A stretch of 64,000 nt of DNA from Diphasiastrum complanatum (lineage: Eukaryota > Streptophyta > Lycopodiopsida > Lycopodiales > Lycopodiaceae): the NCBI GenBank assembly GCA_029204225.1, contig CM055100.1, positions 15,117,623 through 15,181,622 on the forward strand. Direction: 5' to 3'. A program made the position numbers and the translations under genes. The notes beneath the pieces were generated by a model. That model made no database searches. It was not told the origin of the DNA and was given only the letters and a program-made list of their open reading frames with translations. This document shows positions 21,429 to 32,640 of this stretch, piece after piece (the stretch's first letter is position 1; each line of letters opens with the position of its first letter).

Positions 21429-22605
21429 TGTTGGAGAAAGAGAGTGTGAGAGAGAGAAAACGAAAATAGCTCGAAAAGAAACGAGCACGAAGAAAACCGA
21501 ACTCAAAACTTGAAAAAGAAACGAACTCGAATGAAAAGTGTTCGTGCGTAGTGGAATGAGCTATCTTACTCTTTCCCTAAGTATGACTACGCCTATCAGA
21601 CACGAACAGAACGTTAGAAATAGAAATCACGTTCGATGTGATTACGTGTCCAAACATTAAGCTACAAAACATTAGAAAGATAATTTGTCATGAACAACTA
21701 GCCAAAATTATCAGTCGCGAATTATTCGCGAAGAGCTAGACTGAGCTCGACTGATAATCAGTCGTGAATGAGTCACGAACAACTAGACTAATAATAATTC
21801 GCTGAGAACAGACTACCAAATTAAGCTATAAGAGAGTCAAACAGAATGTAGAAAAGCATAACGATATTGACACAAATCTGAACGTAGAACAAACAGAGCT
21901 GTTATCAGATTAAGTATAGCAAAATATACAGGTCAATAATGCTAAGACAATAGCGGACGAAACTGCGTGCTTCACAAAGCTAATTCAATCTGTGAAAGGA
22001 ATAAACCTATTACTGACAATATAAAGAATCGATGCACGAAAGCATCTACTTCATCTATCTCTAATGAGCTTCTAATGCTATTATGCTTGTTGCTTGTTTC
22101 TCACTTAATTTCTCTCACATGCAGAATACACAAATGGTATTCAATATATACATAATTTTACAGGTGTGCAGATGAAGAAAGTACAAAGGTGGATGTGCTG
22201 TCTGTAGGAGATCATGGGTGGCTGCTGCCGTTGTCAAATATGTTTGCACAGTTGCATGGGATGAGCGTGAAAAGGCCGCGACGTCAACCTTCGCTAAAAT
22301 AAATGTTGGTGAAGATGCAAAAAATGAGACACTCTGACAAATGCCTTAAGATTTGATTCACAGGGTACCTTCCCTTATCCATTAGGGCACCTTCGGCATT
22401 TGTAGAGCAGTGTCATCTTTTTCGCTTGTAAAAATACAGTGTTGTCTTTTTTGCCTTTTTTGCTTGTGAAAATTTACTTGTATTTATGCAAAAAGTCACA
22501 TTTTTCGCTTGTCTTGTTTTAAATGCGACAACATGAGTAAAAATGCAGCATGAATGGAGACAGATTAAAATAGGATTTAGGAGAGTAGAGGAGATAAATC
22601 CAACA
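21429..22605 (-). repeat. Copia-1c 3' LTR
   Basis: Read on the minus strand, this 1177-base block starts TGTTGGATTTAT and ends CTTTCTCCAACA, a proper TG...CA pair with short inverted ends. It follows a polypurine tract (AAGGGGGGG, plus coordinates 22606-22615). A perfect 17-base palindrome, TCGCGAATTATTCGCGA, lies at 21715-21731. Matching LTR sequence recurs at 26696-28328 and, partially, at 1-393. Confidence 0.85.
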
Positions 22606-23300
22606 CCCCCCCTTAATCTGGATCCGTGAATGCCTTGATTTTCAAACTAAGCAATGCACAAAACTTGTTGTGTGCATTAACACTTAATGCCTTCGTGCAT
22701 ATATCTGCAACCATGTCCTGCGTTCTACAGTACGTTAAACTCACCTCCTTGTTGAGAACCTTGCCCCTGATGTAGTGATATCTAATTTCTTGTGCTTACT
22801 CCTAGAGTGAAATCTAGGGTTGGCCGATAAGGCGAAAGCACTCTGATTATCACAGAACAAAAATTGTGGGGTTGTACTGACACAAATTAATGTCTGACAG
22901 TAATTTCTTAACCAAAAAGTTTCATTAATAGATTGAGAAGCAATAATGTATTCTGCTTCTGTAGAAGAAGAGCGATAGAGGTTTGTTTACAACTGTTCCA
23001 TGAGATAGGACTGCCGTTGAAGAAGAATGTAAATCCAGATGTGGACTTACGATTGTCTACATTACTTCCCCAGCTTGCATCAGAATATCCACTGAGCTGA
23101 TGAAGATTGTCATTGCTAACTTCTCCGTAGCAGATGCACTAGTCCATGGTAGGTCGAATATACCTCATGACTCTTATGAGAGCCTTCCAATGGGTAATGC
23201 CAAAATTAGCCATATATTGGCTGAGTGAGCTTACTACAAAAGAGATGTCTGGTCTTGTACAGACCATTGCGTATATGAGAGATCCAAGTATTGATCGATA
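22606..23300 (-). pseudogene. Copia-1c RNase H segment
   Basis: The minus strand encodes the C-terminal RNase H region of the family-1 Copia pol. From the inversion junction it runs through the TRPDISFV region and the 'STEAEY' region to the motif near CDNQSAFALSAN and HIEIRYHYI, ending at the polypurine tract. The order agrees with the adjacent 3' LTR. It is interrupted by stops. It is out of register with its neighbour: at 23300/23301 the sequence flips to plus-strand gag. Confidence 0.75.
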
Positions 23301-23782
23301 AATTCATACGACAGCTGGGTGATGATCATCACGACACATCTAGAACTGACTCTTTTGAGAGTCATTACTATGTTGTTGCAGGAAGACACGCGGAGGAACA
23401 AAGCGTCAAGTTCCTCAACTAATTCTCATGCTTTGTACACCAACAAAGCACAACTAAGCAGAAGAAGAAGAAAGGCCCGAAGCAATCAAAGAAACACCAG
23501 AAACCAGCACAGCACAAAGAACAGTCAGGTGAGGTAGCGAGGCGGGGGAGTGAGGTAGCAGCGAGGGAGGGAATGGGTGAGGTAGTGAGGGGGATGGGTG
23601 ATGTAGCAGCGAGGGGGATGGGGGATGTAATGAGTGGGGTGGGTGAGGGGATGGGTGAGGTAGCAAGGGGATGGGTGATGTAGCAGTGAGGAGAGGGTGG
23701 GTGAGGTAACGAGGGGAGAGGGTGAGGTAGAAGGGCGACGGGTTAGGACTATCCTGCGGGCAGCACAAGGAGGGGCCATCGC

Positions 23783-23843
<61 letters not shown>

Positions 23844-26073
23844 TTCACAGACAAAGAAGAAGCTATTTTGGAGATACTGCAAGCGAAACAACCACGAAAT
23901 TCAAGACTACCGGATACTACAAACAAAGAACAACAACAAGGGGCAGTCGAATCAAGTGAGAATTGTAGCTACAGAAGCTCCACAGCCCATTTAAGAAACG
24001 GATCATGATGCCTCCATGAAACAACCATCAAGGAGCATCCAACGACAGTTCTTAGTTCCTGGATTCCGGTGCCACTCAGCATATGACCAGCCTCATTGGC
24101 TGTTTCGAGTCCTATACACCTTACAATACCAACAAATATGTTCACTTTGGCGACAATAGCACACAAGCTTTTAAAGGTGATGGTAATGTGAGATTGAGCT
24201 TTGCAAATGATCAATCTAAGCTACTCTCTAAAGTCCTGTATGTACCAAATTTATCTACAAATTTGCTCACAGATCTAGGCCATAGAGTAGAATTCGAATG
24301 TGATCAGTACAAAGTAGTTGATAGGACAGACAAAATCCTAGCACTCGAAAAGAGAAATGGATACTTGTATAAATTAAGTCATTGCTTTTCTTCAGGCCCT
24401 CAGTACTTCTATTCATGCAAATAAAAGTTTACTTTGGCATTATAGACTTGGTCACTTGAATCATGCTGTTGTACAGCAAATGTCTCGACATTCTATTATT
24501 CTTGATCTAGACTATCCTAGAGATAAAGTCGAATTACCTATCTGTCAAGACTGTCTAGTTGGTAAATAGACTAGAAAACCATTTAGATCAAGCCATCAGC
24601 ATACTGCTAGAGGATTGTTAGACATTGTACATTCAGATATTTGTGGCCCGATGAAAAATCCTTTGCTGAAGGATGCTGAATAATATATAACTTTTATTGA
24701 TGAATTTTCCAGAAGGACTATGGTGTACTTTATAAAGTAGAAATTGAAGCTTTCAATTGCTTCAGGATCTTCAAAGAGCATGCAAAAAAGGAGATTGGAA
24801 GGACGATCAAGGCCCTAAGGTTACACAATGGTGGGGAATTTATCTCTACCATGTTTAAGGAGTATTGCCAGAGCCAAGGCATTGAGCAGCAACTCATCAC
24901 TCCTTACAGTCCTTAGTCTAATGGCTTAGATGAGAGGAAGAACCGTACCCTGGTTGAATCAACCAAATGTATGCTAGTGCATGCATCGTTGTTCAAGAGA
25001 TTCTAGGCCTAAGCTGTCTCCACTGTAGCTTATGTCTAGAACAGATGTTTGACCAAGGCCCTCTTAGGCAAGACACCCCATGAGGTGTGGACAGGCTCTA
25101 AGCCTTCTGTGAAGAACCTAAGAGTGTTCGGATGCGTTGCCTATGTGCAGATCTCAAAAGACACGAGGAAGGAATTTGACTTCCAAGGTCTCAAGACCAT
25201 CCTAATTGGATATACTTCATCTGATACTACATACAAGTTGTATGATCCTGATACCCAACAAATCTTGTACAGCCGGGATACAATCTTTATCAAGGATCAG
25301 TTCGTCGACAACAAAGGCAAGGATATTGCTCCAGGAGAACCTTCATCACCTACCATTGACACGACAATCCGAGCCTTTGGCTCAGGCATGTCCATTGTGG
25401 ACCCACTATTTGACAACAAATCAGACAAAGACGTTGCTACTACCCAAATTCAAGTCCCAGGAGTGGTTCATCAGTCGAATCCTCTCATAAGATCAAGTTG
25501 AGTGCGCACATAGCCCACAATGTATAATCATTAGTCTGCATGTCTCTTGATACAAGAACCGACGATAGTCGAAGAGGCATTCAGCCAACCAGACTCTGAT
25601 ATCTAGAGAGAGCTATGGACAGAGAGTATTCCTATCTGATCAAGAACCAGACATGGTCACTAGTCGAAGCTCCTATTGGATGAAATATCATTGATTGCAA
25701 ATGGATCTTCAAGATCAAGTATAGTGCCAATGGAGCAATTGATCGAAGGAAGGCAAGACTGGTAGCACGAGGATTCACTCAGATCTCCAATGTCAACTAC
25801 AGTGAGACTTTCACTCCAGTAGTCAAGCATTCATCGATCCGAGCTCTCCTATCTTATGCTGCAGCTGCTAACCTCGAAGTGCATCAACTTGATGTACAAA
25901 CAGCGTATCTGAACGGAGTTATACAAGAAGACATCTACATGATCCAGTCCAAAGGATACGTTCTAGAAGGTATGAAGAATCATGTCTGTAAACTCCATAA
26001 GACACTCCATGGCTTGAAACAGTCTGGAAGAGCTTGGTTTCAAAGGATCAACACATTCCTCATCGAACAAGGA
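23301..26073 (+). pseudogene. Copia-1c inverted middle segment: gag, PR, IN, RT
   Basis: Family-1 Copia coding in plus orientation lies inside a minus-strand element. It begins in gag at the SYDSW-like site and passes through protease/gag-pre-integrase (24083-24424; MTSLIGCFESYTPYN, LSTNLLTDLGHR with a SVSRI deletion). Integrase follows (about 24430-25500; FITFIDEFSRRT region with stops, TPHEVWTGSKPSVKNL), then RT (25600-26073; DCKWIFKIKYSANGA, LDVQTAYLNGVIQEDIY, GLKQSGRAWFQ). RT stops at LIEQG, where the sequence flips back to minus-strand gag. Gag is split almost exactly at the junctions: the right side ends ...MQLLTS and the left side resumes at SYDSW. About 390 bases of RT are missing at the other junction. 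Confidence 0.8.
23529..23841 (+). repeat. G-rich minisatellite plus (GA)n inserted in gag
   Basis: Compared with copy 1a, gag is interrupted after the KEQS codons by about 310 bases. These consist of irregular units of GGTGAGGTAGCGAGGGGGATG type (23529-23783) followed by an almost pure (GA)n run (about 23784-23840). Gag then resumes in the zinc-knuckle region. The minus-strand reading (LSLSLS...) is an artefact of the repeat. Confidence 0.85.
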
Positions 26074-26539
26074 GCTTGTAAGCAGTTGCATCACTGTGCC
26101 TTGATCGTCTATGACAGATCCGACAATGGCCATTTGCTTCAGTAGGTTCTTGAATTGGTTGATGTGATTATGAAGGAAATCACCATTCGCCATCTTGAGG
26201 GAGTAAAATTTCTTCCTGAGATGTAGCTTGGAAGCTATATCTCGCACTTCGTATAATGTGCTCAAGATGTCCCAAACTTTCTTGGATGTCTGGGCTTTGG
26301 ATATATGGCCGATCTGGGTATCTGAAATGTTGAGGATGATCAACGAGAAGGCCTTTCCATCCTTCAGCCTCCATCTAGCGATTGTTGCATCGTCTGCTTC
26401 GGGTTTCTCTTCTGCACCTGTAATAACGTCATACAATTCTTTAGCCATTAGCATTGTTTTCATCTTAAATTTCCACAGATGGGTAATTGGCTCCATCAAG
26501 CTTGTCCATGATAGGACTGGCTATCCCTTGGGAATCCAT
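26074..26539 (-). pseudogene. Copia-1c gag N-terminal part
   Basis: Minus-strand gag starts at ATG 26537-26539 (MDSQGIASPIMDKLDGANY). After a one-base frameshift it continues HLWKFKMKTMLMAKELYDVI, KVWDILSTLYEVRDI and FLHNHINQFKNLLKQ, the usual Copia gag order. It ends at the inversion junction. This is the only copy in the window that keeps the gag N-terminus of family 1. Confidence 0.82.
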
Positions 26540-26683
26540 GTGAAAGATTAGTCTAGGTGATAGGAATAGCTACCAGTGACTTAAGTATGAAATACTAGTG
26601 CTGAATTATAGTACAGGAAGACAATCACTCTAAAGGCTAGTAGAGTCTTATTATTGTGGAAGATTATCAGGCTACAAAAAATA

Positions 26684-26695
26684 TCTCTGATACCA
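26684..26695 (-). other. Copia-1c primer binding site (initiator Met tRNA type)
   Basis: The minus strand reads TGGTATCAGAGA directly after the end of the 5' LTR. This is the standard plant Copia primer site complementary to the 3' end of initiator methionine tRNA. Confidence 0.85.
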
Positions 26696-28328
26696 TATTG
26701 GAGAAAGAGGGTGTGAGAGAGAGAGAAAACAAAAATAGCTCAAAAAGAAACGAACACGAAGAGAAGTGAACTCAAAACTCGAAAAATAAATGAACTCGAA
26801 TGGAAAGTGTTCGTGTGCAGTGGAATGAGCTATCTTACTCTTTTCCTAGGCATGACTACGCCTATTAGACACGAACAGAACATTAGTGATAGAAATCACG
26901 TTCAATTTGAATACGTAGCCAAACATTAGGCAACAAAACATCAAAAAGATAATTTGTCGTGAATAGCTAGACAAAATTATCAGTCGTGAATTATTCGCGA
27001 AGAGCTAGACTGAGCTCAGTCGCGAATTAGTCGCAAAAAACAAGACTAAATATTAGTCGCAAATAGCTAGACTAATAATAATTCGCAAAGAATAGACTAC
27101 CAGATTAAGCTATAAGAGAGTTAGACAGAATGTAGAAAAGCATAGCATCTGAATGCAGAACAAACAGAATTGTTATGAGATTAAGTATAGCAAAATATAC
27201 AGGTCAATAATGTTGGTGAGCACAAGACAATAGCAAACAAAACCACGTGCTTCACAAATCTAATCCAATCTGTGAAAGGAATAAACCTATTACTGACAAT
27301 ACAAAGAATCGATGCGTAAAAGCATCTGCTTCATCTATCTCTGATGAGCTTCTCCGTAAGCATGACTACGCCTATTAGAATGAACAAAATGGTAGTGATG
27401 GGAATCGCAGTCGTTCTTGATTATGTAGCCAAACTTTAATAAATGAATGAAGCTCCAGAAAAATGGTTTGTCGCGAATAGTAAGACAAACTATTCGTCGT
27501 GAATGATTCGCGAAGAGCTAGACGGTGCTCGACTAATAACTAGTCGTGAAGAAAGACAAGACTAAATGTTAGTCATCTATTACTAGAAAGAACAACTAGA
27601 AAGATCAAACAGAATGAATGATAAGCATAACAATATTAACATAGATTTGAACGCAGAACAAAGAACTGTATCAGATTTGTACATGTCAATAATGCGGTAG
27701 AGCACAAGACAATAGCGGACGAAACCACGTGCCCTACAAAGCTTATACAATCTGTAAAGGAATAAAACCTTATTTGCTGACAATCAAGAATCAATGCGCA
27801 AGGCATCTACTTTGTCTCATTCATCAACTCATCAACTCATTCACTCATTCACCTGAATACCCAAATGGTATCCAGTATATACATTATATTACAGGTGTGC
27901 AGATGTGAAAAGTACAGACTGGATGTGCTGTCTGTAAGAGATCATGGGTGGTTGCAGTCGTTGTCCAATCTATTAGTGCAGCTGCATGGGGTGAGCGTGA
28001 AAAGGATGTGACATCAGTCAGTGTTGAAGTGATCGTTGGTGATGACAATGCAAAAAGTGCGTCACTCTTACTAGTAGCCTTAGAATTAGATTTATAGGGT
28101 GCCTTTGCTTTTAGGGCACCTTTGGCATTCTGTAAGATAGTGTCCTCTTTTCACCTATCACCACAACGTGTGTAAAAACACAGTGTCGCGATTCTTCACC
28201 TTTTCTTCGTCTGTGCAAATTTGCATGTAAATATGCAGATTGCGCGACAACGTTAGTAAATATGCAGCATGAATAGAGGCAGATTAAAATGGGATTTAAG
28301 GAGGAGAGTAGAGGGAATAAATCCAACA
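26696..28328 (-). repeat. Mosaic LTR joining Copia-1c and Copia-1d
   Basis: The right part (27355-28328) is an LTR starting TGTTGGATTTAT on the minus strand, directly after the Copia-1d polypurine tract. It lacks the terminal 155 bases or so. The left part (26696-27354) is the terminal 660 bases of another LTR copy, ending next to the Copia-1c primer site as TCCAATA. Both parts contain the CATGACTACGCCTATTAGA block, so about 500 bases are present twice. It therefore serves as 3' LTR of 1d and 5' LTR of 1c. Confidence 0.75.
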
Positions 28329-29540
28329 CCCCCCCTTAATCTGGATCCGTGAATGCCTTGATCTTAGACTGAGCAATGCACAAAATTTATTGTGTGCATT
28401 AACATTGAGTGCTTTTGTGAAGATGTCTACAACCATGTCCTGTGTTTTGTAGTACGTTAAGCTCACCTCTCTGTCGAGAACCTTGCCCCTGATGTAGTGA
28501 TATCTGATCTCAATGTGCTTACTCCTAGAATGAGATCTAGGGTTGGCTAATAAGGCAATAGCACTTTGGTTATCACAAAACAAAATTGTAGGTCTTGTAC
28601 AAACCATTGCGTACATGAGAGATCCTAGTATCGATCGATACAGATACTCTCTCATTTGCTCCTCTTCCTACTTGGTTTGGGGACATTGGTCCTTTGACAA
28701 ATACAGGCCTGGATCCATTGGTGAGTGAGCTAATTTATAATTCATCAAATTGTATTTGCTAAGAACATTATGAAGATACCTTTGTTGAGTGATGTGAATC
28801 AGTCGATTTGCTCTATCTCTATGGATTTGAATTCCCAGACGGAAGTGAGCATTGCCCAGATCAGTCATGTCGAATTTTGAGAACAACATCTGTTTTGAAT
28901 CCTTAACCATATTGGTATCATTGTTAAAGAGCAACGTATCATCCACGTACAAGGTGATGATAATGAAGGATTGCTGCACTGACTTTGAATAAACGTTGCA
29001 ATCAACAGTGCTTGGTTTGAATCCTTGTTCAATGAGGAATGTGTTGATCCTCTGAAACCAAGCCTTGGCAGACGGTTTCAAGCCGTACAGTGCTTTGTCG
29101 AGTTTACAGAAACAATTTTTCATGCCTTCCAAAACGTATCCTTCAGGCTGGATCATGTAGATATCTTCTTGTATAACTCCATTTAGATAGGTTGTTTGCA
29201 CATCAAGTTGATGTACTTCGAGGTCGGCAACTGCAACATAAGATTAGTGCATTCAAATCGATGATTATTTGATGAATGGACTAAAAGTCTCACTGTAGTC
29301 GACATTCGGGATCTAGGTGAATCCTTGTACTACTAGGCTAGCCTTCCTTCGATCAATTGCTCCATTGGCATTATATTTGACCTTAAAGATCCATTTGCAA
29401 TCAATGATATTGCAGCCAATAGGAGCTTCGACTAATGACCATGTCTGATTCCTGATCAGAGAGGAATACTCTCTTTCCATGGCTTCTCTCCAGAGATCAG
29501 AGTCTGGTTGGCTAAGTGCCTCTTCGACTGTCGTTGGTTC
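28329..29540 (-). pseudogene. Copia-1d RT and RNase H, with RNase H deletion
   Basis: The RT keeps QTTYLNGVIQEDIYMIQPEGY, GLKPSAKAWFQRIN, the catalytic YVDDTLL box and KFDMTDLGNAHFRLGIQI. RNase H begins YLYRSILGSLMYAMVCTRP, then jumps at about 28590 to TILFCDNQSAIALLAN and HSRSKHIEIRYHYIRGKV. Relative to copy 1c about 390 bases of RNase H core are missing, in frame. The 3' end runs into the polypurine tract at 28329-28338. Upstream RT (29202-29540) is present with stops. Confidence 0.85.
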
Positions 29541-30476
29541 CTACATTAAGAGACACGCAGACTCAGGAGTATACCTTGTGGGCTGTGTGCGCACTCGGCT
29601 TGATCTTCTGGGTGACTGATGGATCGCTCCTGGGACTTGTTGCTGGGTAGCAGCAACATCTTTGTCTGATTCTCTGTCTCGAAGTGGGTCGACAATACAT
29701 ACGCCTGAGCCAGAAGCCCGAACTGTCATGTCAACGACAGGTGATGAAGATTCTTCTTGAGCAACATCCTTGCCTTTGAGGTTGACGAACTGATCCTCGA
29801 TAAAGACTGTACCCCGACTGTACAAGATCTGCTGGGTATCAGGATCAGACAACTTGTAAGTATTATCAGATGAAGTATATCCGATCAGGATGGTCTTGAG
29901 ACCTTGGAAGTCCAATTTCTTCCTTGTGTCCTTTGGGATCTGCGCGTAAGCAATGCACCCAAACACTCTTAGGTTCTTCAAAGAAGGCTTAGAGCCTATC
30001 CACACCTCGTGGGGTGTCTTGTCTGAGAGGGCCTTGGTTGAACATCTATTATGGACGTAAGTTGTAATGGAGATAGCTTCAGCCCAGAATCTCTTGGGCA
30101 ACGATGCATGCGATAGCATACATTTAGCAGATTTGACTAGAGTACGGTTCTTCCTCTCAGCTAAGCCATTAGACTGAGGACTATAAGGAGTGATGAATTG
30201 TTGCTCAATGCCTTGGCTTTGATAGTACTCCTTAAACTCGACAGAGATATATTCTCCACCTTTGTCTGACCTTAGGGCCTTGATCGTCCTTCCAGTCTCC
30301 TTCTCTAAATGCTCCTTGAAGATTCTGAAGTAGTTGAAGGCTTCTGATTTCTTCTTTATGAAGTACACCATAGTCCTTCTGGAGAATTCGTCAATAAAGG
30401 TTATAAAATACTTGGCATCCTTCAGCGAAGGATTTTTCATCGGGCCACAAATATATGAATATACAACATCTAGCAA
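29541..30476 (-). pseudogene. Copia-1d integrase
   Basis: A 311-codon open stretch, the longest intact piece of family 1. It holds the catalytic core from YSYICGPMKNPSLKDA (the usual first Asp, as in HSDICG, is Tyr-Ile here) through FITFIDEFSRRTMVYF. The second Asp and the Glu follow in ALRSDKGGEYIS and SPQSNGLAERKNRTL. Then come TPHEVWIGSKPSLKNL and a C-terminal linker with SPRRSSRVRTQPTRY. The zinc-binding part and gag-pre-integrase lie just upstream (30477-30975). The first catalytic Asp seems lost, so the enzyme would be inactive. Confidence 0.85.
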
Positions 30477-31578
30477 TCCTCTAGCAACATGTTGATGGCT
30501 TGACTTAAATGGTTTCCTAGTCTATTTACCAACTAGACAGTCTTGACAGACATGTAACTCAACCTTTTCGCGATTGTACAGTAGCATGATTTAAATGACC
30601 AAGTCTACAATGCCAAAGTAAACCTTTATTTGAAGGAATTGAAGTAGTGAGAGCCTGACTAGAGGTAGAAAAGCAATGACTCAACTTATACAAGTATCCA
30701 TGCCTCTTTTCGAGTGCTAGGGTCTTGCCTATCCTATCAACTACTTTACACTGATCACATTTAAACTCTACTCTATGTCCTAGATCTGTGATTCTGCTTA
30801 CAAATTGCAGATTCGTAGATAACTTTGGTACATACAGGACGTTAGAGAGTAGCTTACACTGATCATTTGCAAACATAATCTTATAGTGCCTTCGCTTTAA
30901 TAGCTTGTGTGCTATTGTCGCCAAGGTGAACAAATTTCTGAGTACTGTAAGGTGTATAGGACTCGAAATAGCCAATGAGGCTAGTCATGTGCTGAGTGGC
31001 TTCGGAATCCAGGAACCAAGAACTGTCGCCAGATGCTCCTTGATGATTGGTCATGAAGGCATCATGATCCGCTTCTTGAATAGGCTGTGGAGCTTCTACA
31101 ACTGCATTTGCCACTTGATTAGACTAACTTTTGTTGTTGTTCTTCGCTTGAAGTATTCGGCAGTCTTGTTTTTCGTGGTTGTTTTGTTTGCAGTATATGC
31201 AGAACAACTTTTTCTTTGTCTGTGGATTCGACTATTCCTTGTGCTGAGCTGGTTTCCGGTCTGCCTTTGATTGCTTCGGGTCTTTTTTTTTGTTATGCTT
31301 TGTCATGCTCTTGTTGGTGTACAAGGTGTGAGAATCAGCTGAGGAACTCGAGGCTTTGTTCCTTTGCGTGTCTTCCTGCAACAACATAGTAATGACTCTC
31401 GAAAGAGTCAATTCTGGATGAGCCATGATGACCATCACCCAACTGTCGTAAGAACTTGGCAAGCTTGTAAGCAGTTGCATCAGTACGTCTTGATCGTCTA
31501 TGACAGATCTGACAACAGCCATTTGTCTTAGCAGGTTCTTGAATTGATTAATAAGATTCTATAGAGAATCACCATTCG
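30477..31578 (-). pseudogene. Copia-1d gag C-terminus, protease and gag-pre-integrase; 5' truncated
   Basis: Contains gag from NGDSL-type sequence near 31578 (SVIDDQDVLMQLLTSLP, SYDSWVMVIMAHPELTLSRV), a decayed zinc-knuckle region, the protease motif as WFLDSEATQHMTS (DSE instead of DSG) and the pre-integrase block LLWHCRLGHLNHATVQ. Homology to copy 1c stops at about 31578, so the first half of gag, the primer site and the 5' LTR are missing. Confidence 0.8.
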
Positions 31579-31629
31579 CCATAAGCATATGAGCTTATGG
31601 ATTAGGCATCATCGTGATATGGCACGATG
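31579..31629. other. Two perfect short hairpins at the Copia-1d / Copia-2 junction
   Basis: CCATAAGC-ATATGA-GCTTATGG (31579-31600) and CATCGTG-ATATGG-CACGATG (31610-31629) are perfect inverted repeats with six-base loops, side by side at the point where Copia-1d homology ends. Confidence 0.6.
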
Positions 31630-31816
31630 AGCTTATAGGGACGGGAATCCAAGCCCTCATGGTGTTCAAGAAGTGATTGGAACCATGTGAAAGCAGATGA
31701 ACGAACACCAGATAAATACAAGATTCAGAAAGATGTCACGACCACTAGGATGCATGGGATAGGCAATCCTCGGTTGGGCTTGAGTGAAAAGACGGGATTA
31801 CAAGCAAGCATGGTAA

Positions 31817-32370
31817 GTGAACCTACACTACTCTTATAGTTTAACTTTGATTTCATATGACTCATCAGGGTCAAACTTCCTATCATGGAAGGTTAAGACC
31901 TCTCTTATACTAAAGGGAGAAGGATTATTTCCCTGGGTAGATGGCCCCAAAGAAATGCCTGCAACTACAGACAAGGAGCTACGTGAATGGAGAGAAAAGA
32001 ACAACAAGGCAGTAGCCGTGTTGTCATCATCCATCGAAGATAGTCTCACACTTGACCTGGCTACACTCTCCAATGCAAGAGAGATGTGGGACACTCTACT
32101 CACAAGATTTCAAACAAAATCACGCAATCAGATTATGCTTCTTAAAAATCAGCTGACAAATCTACAATGGGATGGCAAAGACCTCACCTCCTTTTTTAGA
32201 ATGATGAAGTTCCTTTCACTACACAATTCCGGACCAGAGAATGTAGTATCAACATAGAAGCAGCTTACCTACCTGCTACGAGCTCTATCAAGATCCTTCC
32301 AAACAACCCAAATGTTGCTAGCAAAAGATCCATCTATGACACTCGAAAAGGCAGTGGTCGAGATTTGAGA
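31817..32370 (+). pseudogene. Copia-2 gag remnant
   Basis: Copia gag of a second family. SYDSSGSNFLSWKVKTSLILKG opens the domain. ATLSNAREMWDTLLTRFQ, QIMLLKNQLTNLQW and, after a stop, LTYLLRALSRSF (the usual 'LLxxLPxSF') follow. Upstream sequence to 31630 is AT-rich, and no primer site is recognised. The region 32371-32640 is basic (KPKREKSRSRP) and normally holds the knuckle and protease, but the protease and most of pre-integrase are missing. Confidence 0.75.
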
Positions 32371-32640
32371 AGAAGTCAAAGCTCGAGAGCACCTTGATCA
32401 CAAGGATGCTTCTGGCCAAGCTCTCTACAACAACAAGGAGAAGACGAATAAGCAATTCAAGCCTAAGAGGGAGTCAAGATCGAGACCAGCAAGCAAAGGA
32501 AGCCAACAAAGACAGATGGAAGAACAAAGAAAAGCCCAAACAATAGAATGGCAACAAGAAAATATGCGTGAGATAGGGGTGAGCATCTCGAATGCAACTA
32601 GTTTGATGACCTGTGATGCATGTATAAAAGGTAACATGTC

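Noticed and set aside
23454-23926. Minus-strand open frames rich in Ser-Leu and Pro-His repeats over the (GA)n/minisatellite region
   Set aside because: They are translations of the simple repeat inside gag; no independent gene evidence.
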